Positions 1 through 8,600 of a stretch of DNA of 17,703 nt are shown piece after piece (within the stretch, counting starts at the first letter, position 1; every line of letters starts with the position of its first letter). The notes under the pieces are model-generated. The model was given only the letters and a program-made list of their open reading frames with translations. It was not told the origin of the DNA and made no database searches. Origin of the DNA: Cellvibrionales bacterium UBA2618. GTDB taxonomy: Bacteria > Pseudomonadota > Gammaproteobacteria > Pseudomonadales > Porticoccaceae. The position numbers and the translations under genes were made by a program. Location: contig DDJS01000062.1 in assembly GCA_002339165.1 (NCBI GenBank), positions 18,766 through 36,468 on the forward strand, written 5' to 3'.

Positions 1-49
1 CCCGCAACTAGTCTTGCTATTGCTTTTACGTTATCTTACAAAGATTAGT

Positions 50-77
50 TTTGGGTAGTATACAGATACTACCTAAA
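50..77. promoter_or_regulatory. Inverted repeat upstream of cupin gene (possible operator)
   Basis: Two 8-base arms (GGTAGTAT and ATACTACC) surround a 4-base centre (ACAG). The match extends outward through a G-T pair and three T-A pairs, giving 12-base arms. It lies about 50 bases before the cupin start codon. A second small repeat, TTACA-ctaa-TGTAA, sits at 88-101 between it and the ribosome binding site. The position suits an operator for a dimeric repressor, but a terminator of an unseen upstream gene is also possible, although no T run follows. The role is inferred; only the symmetry is seen. Confidence 0.4.
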
Positions 78-129
78 GCGTGTTTAATTACACTAATGTA
101 AAAATAACTATAACAAAGGAGGTGGCGCG

Positions 130-1218
130 ATGAGTGGATCTGCAGAGGTATTTAACCCAGAATTTAACCCCGGAGGTTCCGAGGGCGCAGTCGATACCAA
201 CATACTGCCCTGGATAGCTGTTGATGGGGTTGATGGTATGAGTATTAAAACCATGCGCGCCAGCGCAGAAACCGGTATGTATTCAATTATTGTCAAACTG
301 GACAAGGGCGCGGCGATGCCGGTGACGGTCTGTTTGAGTGGTATGGACATTTTCGTGCTGTCGGGGCAATTGGTGTACCGACAGGACGCGGATACCAGCG
401 TACTGCCGCCGGGCTCTTGGGGTTATGTGTCGGCTAATTCCAAGATTGCGGCGATTGTTGCAGAGGAAGAATCGGAAATCTTGCTCAACGCCTATGGCGC
501 GATTGCCCTGTTGGATAATCAGCACTTGCTGTCGAGAATTCTTACCAGTCTGGACATTATGCGCATGGCGCGTAAGGCCAACGTTACGTTGGTACCGAGC
601 ACGTTGTCTGGTTGCGTTGTCGAGCGCCAAGAGCCGATGACCAACGAACCGCAACCGCTGGCAATCGCTATGGGCAATGCCAGTCATTTGATTCAAGCTG
701 GCGAGGGCGGGGCGGCCAACGTCGGTGACTTTAAACATCCGCATTTTGTCGATACGCGTGAGGTGCCTTGGATTACTCTCGAGGGCATGGAATCGATCGG
801 TCTTAAAATTTTACGGGTCAGTGAAGATAATGGCTATATTTCTCTGGTTGTCCGACACAATGGCGTAGCTCCGGGGCATACGCACTTGGGTGCAGGCGAC
901 TTTTTAATTCTGGAAGGACGGATAGGCGTTCGTGCTGGGCCACCTAACGGGCATGGCCCGGGGGTCTGGTACTTTGAGCCGGCGGGGGCGCGTCACGATG
1001 CGTCGCAGAGATTGAGCGAAGAGGACTTGATCTATTACTCTAATATATACGGTCCCCTGGCGTTCGACGACGGGCCGGGTACGCCAGTCACCATGGTACT
1101 GTCATGGATAGAGTACAAGGCCATGGCCGAGGCGTATGGTTCGAAATTGGTGCGTTGCATTCACCCAGATGACAGCTCGCTGTTGGCATCGGCACCGCTG
1201 GTCGGCAAGGCTTCGTAG
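130..1218 (+). CDS. Tandem (bicupin) domain protein, one degenerate and one metal-type cupin
   Basis: This 362-residue protein, probably cytoplasmic (no signal peptide), contains two related halves. Residues 20-130 (NILPWIAVDGVDG...) and 207-315 (EVPWITLEGMESI...) align with each other. The C-terminal half has cupin motif 1 with H250-T-H252 and D257, followed by a PAGARH motif 2 with H289, so it can plausibly hold a metal. In the N-terminal half the two histidines are replaced by V67 and V69, and motif 2 lacks its histidine, so that copy is probably structural or regulatory. The arrangement resembles the ChrR/2,4'-dihydroxyacetophenone dioxygenase-like cupins, but the substrate cannot be read from the sequence. 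The start is supported by AAAGGAGG 7-8 bases before ATG. No partner gene is adjacent; the next gene is convergent. Confidence 0.85.
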   Translation: MSGSAEVFNPEFNPGGSEGAVDTNILPWIAVDGVDGMSIKTMRASAETGMYSIIVKLDKGAAMPVTVCLSGMDIFVLSGQLVYRQDADTSVLPPGSWGYVSANSKIAAIVAEEESEILLNAYGAIALLDNQHLLSRILTSLDIMRMARKANVTLVPSTLSGCVVERQEPMTNEPQPLAIAMGNASHLIQAGEGGAANVGDFKHPHFVDTREVPWITLEGMESIGLKILRVSEDNGYISLVVRHNGVAPGHTHLGAGDFLILEGRIGVRAGPPNGHGPGVWYFEPAGARHDASQRLSEEDLIYYSNIYGPLAFDDGPGTPVTMVLSWIEYKAMAEAYGSKLVRCIHPDDSSLLASAPLVGKAS

Positions 1219-1581
1219 GTAAGGATCGCGCGACACAGGCTAGGCGGTTGGCGGCTCTGGGCTGCCCCGAATCTGGCGCAAGGCTCCTCTGGGGGCGCCG
1301 TGCGAAGCGCGCGAGAGCCATGCTAGATATAGGCAGTAAGTGAGTAAGTGAGTAAGAGTCCATAGGCTGGCCTGCAGGATCTGTTGAGACGAGGTATCGG
1401 CTTGTGCGTCGATACTTAGGTAGGCGCTTGATAGGATCGCCAACTTGCTTATTTTTAGTGATGACTTTGGTCGCCTAGCAGCCCGCCAAAGCCATTAGTC
1501 ACAGTTGTGGGCTGAACGACCTTGCTTATCTTGTCTCGGCTTGTGTTTTCGGGCAGTACTATTTGTGTCTAAGTCACGTAG
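1219..1581. other. Intergenic region between convergent genes; short tandem repeat, no gene seen
   Basis: These 363 bases lie between the ends of the cupin and DUF885 genes. I see no credible coding region. The left part (about 1253-1319) is GC-rich with complementary ends (GGCTCT and AGAGCC) and an internal GCCCC/GGGGC pair, so it may fold and end transcription. Positions 1337-1358 hold the tandem unit TAAGTGAG twice plus a partial third copy. A 6-base inverted repeat (GTATCG/CGATAC) lies at 1394-1415. None of these has a known function here. Confidence 0.5.
1337..1358. repeat. Short tandem repeat, 8-base unit
   Basis: The unit TAAGTGAG occurs twice back to back, followed by TAAGAG as a degenerate third copy. 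It is in non-coding DNA between convergent genes and could vary in copy number by slippage. Confidence 0.6.
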
Positions 1582-3444
1582 CTATTTTTCAGGCTTTTGC
1601 GACGGCTCCTCGCTGGCGACCCAGCGTTTAATGCGCTGCTCGAGAATATCCAGCGGGATGGGGCCGGCCTCCAACACACGGTCGTGAAATTCGCGAATGT
1701 CAAAGTTTTCATTTAACGTACGGCTGGCGTATTGGCGCAACTCGTTGATTTTTAACTCGCCCATTTTATACGCCAGCGCTTGGCCGGGCCAGACGATGTA
1801 GCGATCGATCTCGACGCTAATGTCGTGCTCAGATTTAGCGCTGTTGGCGATAAAAAAGTCTATGGCACGCTGGCGACTCCACCCGAGGGAGTGCATCCCG
1901 GTGTCTACTACTAGCCGCACGGCGCGCCACATTTCATAGGTCAGTTGACCGAATTTACTGTATGGGTCTTGATAAAAACCCATTTCTTCGCCGAGGCTTT
2001 CCGAGTAGAGGCCCCAACCCTCGATAAACGCGGTGATACGGTATAGGTCTCTGCGCCACGGGTGGAGTTGGCTCTGCTCTTGAGCTAGAGAAATTTGTAG
2101 GTGATGGCCGGGCATTGCCTCGTGCAGCGTTAGCGCCTCCATCTCCCATTTAGGTCGTGTGTCTAAGGCATAGGTGTTGGCAAAAAAGATTCCCGCACGC
2201 CCCATAGACAAGGTGCCCGGTTGGTAATAAGCGGTGGTCTGAGATTTTTCTGCGTAGCTAGGAATCATCTTCACGCCGTAAGGCAGTCGCGGCAGGATAC
2301 CAAACAGCGCCGGCAGTTCGGCGTCGGCGCGCTTGGCAATGTCGCGATACTCGCGCATCAAATCGGCTTTGTCGGTGAAATAAAAGCGCGGGTCACTGCG
2401 CAGAAAATGGGTAAAGGCATTAAAATCACCCTCGAACCCCGATTCGACCATGACCTGTTCCATGGCGGCGCGTATTCGTGCCACTTCGCTCAATCCAAGC
2501 GCATGAATTCGCTCAGCGCTGAGTTCTGTGGTGGTCGAACGTGCCGCGCGATGCGCGTACCAGGCCTGACCATTGGCGAGGTTGGAGATACCCACCGCGG
2601 TCACAGCGTTGGGTAGATAGTCGGTCTCTAAAAAGCTCTGCAACGCCGTGTAAGCGGGGACTATACGCTCGCGGTAGGCGGCTGTGGCACGCGCTGTGAG
2701 TTGCGCCTGTTGAGCGATGGTAATACTCTTGGGGAAGCGCTTAAAAGGCAGTAATAATGGGCTATCCAGCGGCTCGATAAAGATCTGATTTGCCACTTGG
2801 CTGGGCACATCGCGCAGGGTGATGGCGGCGGGCGTGACACCTGCTTTAAGGCCCCGTTTGAGCAGCGCTACGGTCTGCTCAATGAGCATGTCGGCTGATT
2901 CCAGTCGGGCGACGATATCTTGGTAATCGGTCAATTGTCGAGTTGGCATCAACGCGATTATTTGTGCTAAATCCTGCTGCACGCCGCCCATCTGATTCAC
3001 TGGCATCAATTCGTCGGGAAATGCCTGCGCCGCTACGTCGTAACTCAGATCTTTGTGGAGTAGCTGGTAATCCAACGCCGATGCATCGCTAAGATTAGTA
3101 ATGGCGATGGTTTTTATCGCGTTGAGTAAGGTGTGGCTATCTCGCTTGCGCTGATTGATGGCTACTAGGGAATGATCGGTCCAGCGGTTATTTTGTCCCA
3201 GATAACCCAACCAAGTGGCGGTTTCGGGATATTCCGTCATTTTATAGTCGTAGATCAGATCCATCAACGCGGTCAGACGGGCATCTTGATCGGCGAAGCC
3301 CTGATCGGTGCTGACCGAATCTAGATCGCTCTGGTAATCGCTCAGCGCGGCAAAACTTTGGGGTACCATGCCGCTTAATAGGGTCACTGCAATAGCGCAT
3401 AGCAAACGCGACCTTGTTAGCTGATGGTTGAATAGTTGAGTCAT
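1582..3444 (-). CDS. Exported DUF885 family protein (putative metallopeptidase-like)
   Basis: This 620-residue protein has a signal peptide at residues 1-32 or so (basic start, hydrophobic stretch LLCAIAVTLLSG, likely cleavage after SFA), so it should act in the periplasm or on the cell surface. The length fits the DUF885 family. The family signature is present: HEAMPGHH at 441-448 and EGWGLYSE at 475-482. The His and Glu residues are expected to bind a metal, as in gluzincin-type peptidases. Family members are usually annotated as DUF885 proteins, and a peptidase activity is assumed rather than proven for most. The start is supported by GAGGT about 7 bases upstream of ATG. The gene stands alone and is divergent from the cyclase operon, sharing a 236-base upstream region (3445-3680). 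Confidence 0.9.
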   Translation of the reverse strand: MTQLFNHQLTRSRLLCAIAVTLLSGMVPQSFAALSDYQSDLDSVSTDQGFADQDARLTALMDLIYDYKMTEYPETATWLGYLGQNNRWTDHSLVAINQRKRDSHTLLNAIKTIAITNLSDASALDYQLLHKDLSYDVAAQAFPDELMPVNQMGGVQQDLAQIIALMPTRQLTDYQDIVARLESADMLIEQTVALLKRGLKAGVTPAAITLRDVPSQVANQIFIEPLDSPLLLPFKRFPKSITIAQQAQLTARATAAYRERIVPAYTALQSFLETDYLPNAVTAVGISNLANGQAWYAHRAARSTTTELSAERIHALGLSEVARIRAAMEQVMVESGFEGDFNAFTHFLRSDPRFYFTDKADLMREYRDIAKRADAELPALFGILPRLPYGVKMIPSYAEKSQTTAYYQPGTLSMGRAGIFFANTYALDTRPKWEMEALTLHEAMPGHHLQISLAQEQSQLHPWRRDLYRITAFIEGWGLYSESLGEEMGFYQDPYSKFGQLTYEMWRAVRLVVDTGMHSLGWSRQRAIDFFIANSAKSEHDISVEIDRYIVWPGQALAYKMGELKINELRQYASRTLNENFDIREFHDRVLEAGPIPLDILEQRIKRWVASEEPSQKPEK

Positions 3445-3680
3445 ATTTACCTCGCAAAATCTACTGCTATGGTGGCATAAAAGGTGGCACGGGGGCTACG
3501 GCACAGAGATTTTTTTATTGAGGTATAAAGCACCAAGATCTAAGGCAGGAGTCGTCCTTATAGGAAAAAAACAATAGAGAATAAATAGCGGCATAGTGGT
3601 TTGATTTTAAAGCATCTTATACGCTGTATGGACTTATAAAGGTTTGTATGCAATAGTCAGAATTAACTAAATACTATGGA

Positions 3681-5672
3681 ATGTTCGTGTCTCAAATCGC
3701 CATTTTTCGCCGTTTAGCCGCCGCCACGCTGCCAAACCTTGCGCCGTTGATAGTGTTAGTGATGGTCTCGCTGGTACTTTACTCATCGCCGCAAAAACAA
3801 TCATTGGAGGCGTTAAATTTTGATTTGTTGAGCATCGCGACGGCCACCGGCGAGGTGCATGAATCGCTGGTGATTGTCGGTATCGACGATCAGTCGTTTG
3901 CCAATTTGGATGCTCAATGGCCGTGGCCGAGAGGCGTTCACGCGCATCTTCTGTCTCAGATCAAGCGACAAAACCCGCGTTCTGTGGTTTTTGATCTATT
4001 GTTTTCAGAGCCTTCCGATGCGTCAGAAGATGCGTTGTTGGCGGCAGCGATCGAAGGGGACATTCCGGTGGTTATGGCCTCTGAACGCGCTGTTCAACAG
4101 ACCGCTTATGCCGAGGTGATCACCGACGTTCTTCCCATAAAGCCGTTCCTCGCGTCTGGAGTTCTTGCCGGCGATGTCGGTATTCGAAACGACCTAGACC
4201 AAGTGGTCAGACGTCTACCGGATCGTCCGAACTCACTCTGGCGGCAAGCGTTAAAAACCGCGTCGTCGCCGGACGCGGTCAGCACGGACGTCAGTTCTAG
4301 CGTTCATTACATTCAATTTGCCGGAGCGCGCGGTACCGTGCCGACAATATCTTATTATCAGGCGCTGTTTGCCGATGAATTTTTACCCGAGGATTACTTT
4401 CGCGACAAGATCGTTTTGGTCGGATTTACCATGCTCACCTCGCCGACCGCCAAGACTAAAGGCGACAATCACGCAACGCCGTTTACGCTGGTATCTGGGG
4501 CCTACACGCCGGGCGTCGAAATCCACGCCAACGCGATTAACACTCACCTCCAGTCGAACATCATCACGCGCATTGACGCGTCTTGGGAAACGGTTGGATC
4601 GGCGATTATCTTTTTTCTGGCATCGGCCATTTTTGTGCGGTTTGGCGTTGTTAGGGGCGGCGGATTGCTATTAGTTCTTGCCGCAACACTGATGGTTTTA
4701 AGTTATTGGGTGTTTGCGCTGCAAAATATTTTCGCGCCGGTCATCGTTCAAGTCAGTGTCATTTTGGGCGGTTATTTTCTCTTTACCATCGTTCGCTATT
4801 TACGAGAGCAAAAGCAATCGCGAGAGATACGCGAAGCATTTGCACACTATGTGCCTGCCAATGTTGTCGAGCAGTTAGTGGAGGACCCGTCGCAGATAAA
4901 ACTCGGCGGCGACCGCAAAAAAATCACCGTGATGTTTACCGATCTCGCCGGCTTTACCAGCCTCTCCGAAAAAACCGGGGCTGAAGAACTGTCGTCGATC
5001 CTCAATGATCACCTAAATAGAATGACAAAAATAATTCTCAAAAACGGCGGAACTGTCGATAAATTTATTGGTGATGCGATTATGGCTTTTTGGGGCGCGC
5101 CGATCGTCGATCCAGATCAGGCAGACAAAGCGATAAAGTGTGCGGTTGAAATGCAGCAAGAGATGCAGAATTTTCGTGTCGAGTACGAGAAAATGGGTAA
5201 GCCTGCGCTGTTCATGCGGGTCGGGTTAAATACCTGCGAGGCAATTGTCGGCAATATGGGTGGCGAGGATCGGTTTGACTATACCGCGATTGGTGATGGG
5301 GTGAACTTGGCGGCGCGGTTGGAGGGCACCAACAAAGCCTATGGCACCGACATTTTAATCAGCCAGAATACCCGTGATGATACGACGGGGGAGGACAGTT
5401 TTTGTCTTCTCGATCAAATACGCGTCAAGGGTAAGACCCAACCGATCAAAATTTATAGCGTGTCGTCGCAGCCAGACGCGGCGCTTTTATGTGAAAATTT
5501 TATGTCTAACTACAGCGCACAACGTTGGCAAGATGCTTTAACGCAGCTGAACGCGATTGCCGAAATCCCCGAGCTGACGAACTATGCCGCGACCATGAAA
5601 GCTAGAATCGCCGGTTTGAGCGCAACCGCAGATGATACCTGGGATGGGGTAACAGACCTTGAAAAATTATAG
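3681..5672 (+). CDS. CHASE2-domain membrane adenylate/guanylate cyclase (class III)
   Basis: This 663-residue sensor enzyme is expected to turn an extracytoplasmic signal into cyclic nucleotide. Residues 21-35 form an N-terminal membrane segment. The CHASE2 sensor follows (about 38-300, with VIVGIDDQSF at 64-73, WPWPR at 80-84 and VFDLLFSEPSDA at 103-114). Three membrane segments lie near 303-320, 326-347 and 350-371. A linker leads to the class III catalytic domain (about 412-595). The metal-binding aspartates are D421 (MFTDLAGFTS) and D465 (KFIGDAIMAFWG). K461 and D533 (DYTAIGDGVN) match the pattern for adenine recognition, and the transition-state N542 and R546 are present, so the site looks complete and probably makes cAMP. 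A short tail (600-663) follows. The Shine-Dalgarno match is weak (TATGGA). The 3' end overlaps the FecR-TPR gene by 14 bases, so the two are almost certainly co-transcribed and linked in function. Confidence 0.93.
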   Translation: MFVSQIAIFRRLAAATLPNLAPLIVLVMVSLVLYSSPQKQSLEALNFDLLSIATATGEVHESLVIVGIDDQSFANLDAQWPWPRGVHAHLLSQIKRQNPRSVVFDLLFSEPSDASEDALLAAAIEGDIPVVMASERAVQQTAYAEVITDVLPIKPFLASGVLAGDVGIRNDLDQVVRRLPDRPNSLWRQALKTASSPDAVSTDVSSSVHYIQFAGARGTVPTISYYQALFADEFLPEDYFRDKIVLVGFTMLTSPTAKTKGDNHATPFTLVSGAYTPGVEIHANAINTHLQSNIITRIDASWETVGSAIIFFLASAIFVRFGVVRGGGLLLVLAATLMVLSYWVFALQNIFAPVIVQVSVILGGYFLFTIVRYLREQKQSREIREAFAHYVPANVVEQLVEDPSQIKLGGDRKKITVMFTDLAGFTSLSEKTGAEELSSILNDHLNRMTKIILKNGGTVDKFIGDAIMAFWGAPIVDPDQADKAIKCAVEMQQEMQNFRVEYEKMGKPALFMRVGLNTCEAIVGNMGGEDRFDYTAIGDGVNLAARLEGTNKAYGTDILISQNTRDDTTGEDSFCLLDQIRVKGKTQPIKIYSVSSQPDAALLCENFMSNYSAQRWQDALTQLNAIAEIPELTNYAATMKARIAGLSATADDTWDGVTDLEKL

Positions 5673-8600
5673 AACCTCGCAATGCCGGTTGGTTGGCTTG
5701 GCGATGTGCATGGCGCTGTATTCGAGCATGTGCATTGCGGCGACCGAAAAACACAGCTTATTGGTGTCGTTTAACGGCGATGTGGGGTATCGGTCGACGC
5801 CGGCCGGGAAATGGCAGGTGGCGCAAGACGATCAAATTTTAGCCGCCGGATCGCAAATCAAAACTGCAGCGGTAAGCAGCGCCAATATATTGTTCCCCGA
5901 TGGCACGCAGATAAAACTGGCAGAGAGCTCTGAATTAACCATACGAGCGGCCAAACCGCGCTCGAAAAAAGCCCTCAGCTCGACAGATTTACTGTTGTCT
6001 CGGGGAAAGCTATGGGGTCGCGCCAAGGACCAGCCAGATCAATTGTCGGTGTCGACACCGACGGCGACGGCTGCGGTGCGGGGAACCGAGTGGGAGATCG
6101 ATGCCAGCGCGCCCGACACGGCGTCTGTGACGGTGCTCAACGGTGAAGTCGAGCTGTCAAACCCACAGGGCAGTGTGGTGCTGAATCGGGATATGCGCGG
6201 CACCGCCATAGCCGGCCAAAAACCGAGCGCCAGCAGAATCAACCGCGCGCGGGATCGGGTGCAGTGGATTAGCGATTACCGGGCGTTTCCGGCGTTGTAC
6301 ATTGGCAAGTATGCTGGCTTAGCGTTGGCGACCGCATCAGAAGAAATCGCCGATGGCCGCTGCCAGCAACTGGCTACGTCTACCGATGGGCAATCGGGCG
6401 GTGCGCGGTTATCGGAGGCATTGCCGTCATTGCAGCAATGCGCGCTGGGTGCCCTGCTACAGGGCAAAACCAAGCGCGCGTTTGATCTGCTGCAACGCTA
6501 CCCAAGGCTAGCCAGTTCATGGCTGGGCATGCAAATACGGGCTGATTTGGCGGCCATGTCGGGTGACTATGCGCGGGTAGTCAGCCTGTTTGATAAATTT
6601 GAAAAAACACCCGGATCGCGCCCCGACCTGAGCGCGCAACGGGCGGCGATAGACCTGCATTTTGGCTATTTGAATAAGCTGCAGGAGTACCTAAATAGCA
6701 CAGCGTATAACGGCGGGCAGAGCCCGCTCAAGCATTGGGTTGCGGGTGATTATTACTCGCTGCAAGGCAACTTTAAGCGTGCTGAAACGGCCTACAAGGC
6801 GGGCCTCGACACGGCAGCCACACGGACTGGGTCGTTGGTGCGGCTGGCAAAACTGCATCGCGCCTATGGCCATACGCTCGCCAGTGAAGATTTTTTGGAC
6901 GCGGCCCTGGCGCTCAACCCAGACAATCATTTTGCGCGTTCGCAACGAGCTGAGCTGCAATTGGCACAGTCGCAATATGGCATTGCTATAGACGCCTTTG
7001 AAACACTGTTGACCGAAAAGCCCGACGATTTACTCGCGCTCAATTCGCTGGCCGAGGCCTATCTGGCGCAAAATCGCCTAGACGCCGCTATGCAAAGCGC
7101 TAAAAAAGCCGGCGTGGTAGAGCCGGCCTCAGCCTTGCCCAATCTGACCGCGGGCTTGATACGCCATCAACGGGGTAATTTGGAGGGCGCTTACAGTGAG
7201 CTTTTGGACGCCGTTGAAAAGGACCCCAATGACCCCATGCCGCTGTTGCTGATGAGCGCTATTTCAGCCGATGAATACCGCGTCGATGAAGCCATGGGTT
7301 TTTCAAAATCAGCGTTAGAAAAAATTCCTTACCTCAAGTCGCTGGATAAGGTGTCGAGTGATCAAAATGGTAGCTCCAACATCGGCAATGCCTACAGCAA
7401 GTTTGGCCTCGAGCATTTTGCCAAACTTTACGCCCTCGACTCTTATCAACCGAGTTGGGCGGGCAGTCAATTTTTTCTCGCCGAGCGCGAGGCCGATAGC
7501 TTTGTTAGATCGTCGCTGTCGCTAAAGGGATTTATCAACGAGCCGACCACCTTCGGCGCTTCAAAGCGGCGAATCTCATTGATGGATCGGAGTAATATCA
7601 GCACTGAAATCACCTATGATCGATCCGGTGAAAGCGGCATTCAAAGCGATGATTACCGCGTGGCGGTAAGTGGACTGACCTTTGCGCCGGTACCGATTTC
7701 GTTTTTTCTGCAGAAAACCAAGGGCGGTACCACCGATGATGGCTACGGTGAGGAATTCAGCGATACTTTCTCCTCCATCAGTGCGACTTACAGCCAGTTT
7801 ATTACTGGAGAGACCATTAGCGATGCAAAAATGGGCTCCGCGTGGCAGCGGCAGGTGAGTAGGGCGGATAAAGATATCACTACCTTCGGTTTGGGGATCA
7901 AACCGACATCCCAGTTGAGTTTGTTTGCGCTCTACGTCAAGTCCAAGGAAAGCTCTCCATCGAGTCGTATCGCCCCCGATGCGTCGAAAATCGATTCTGC
8001 CGACGATTACCTGACCGCCGAGGGGGCCGGTTCAGAACTGACATTGTCCGAGGCTCTGCGTATTTTTCCTTTAGTCGATGAAACTACCGAAGGGCGCTAT
8101 CTCAACAAGCTATTTATCGCCGGTTTTAAGTACCAAGTAACCGACCATCTGGCGGTGCTCGGCAAGCACAGCAGAACCACGAGTTCTTCTGACGTCAGCT
8201 ATCAAGACACCACGATCTGCCAGTTGTCTACTCTGACCAATCAATCGGTCGGCTTGGAGCTGCAACAGAATCTGCTGCCGATCTATCAAGAGATCGGCTT
8301 TCTCAATAATTTTTATTCGCCGCAAAATCCCAACGCCCGGCCCGCCAGCTTTTGGGACCTCTACAATCAGGCGTTGAAGCGAGATTTTAGTTCGGACTGC
8401 TCGTTGAATGCGTTTACCGATAAAAGCCTGCAGACAGAACTGGCCGGATACGACCGCAAGTTGAATACCCTGCGCGACTACAGTCTGGCGCTTGAGTTGA
8501 ACCGACCTAGCTATGATGTGTCGATCGCTTATGAGAGGTCAAAATCGCGCAATCGGAGCGATTGGGGCTACACCGGAACCGATAGCAACCATTATTTAGA

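Noticed and set aside
338..640. Open frame inside the cupin gene on the same strand
   Set aside because: It lies wholly within the well-supported cupin gene in another frame and has no recognisable domain or start signal.
2221..2616. 131-codon plus-strand frame opposite the DUF885 gene
   Set aside because: It is antisense to the conserved DUF885 coding sequence, and the translation shows no family features.
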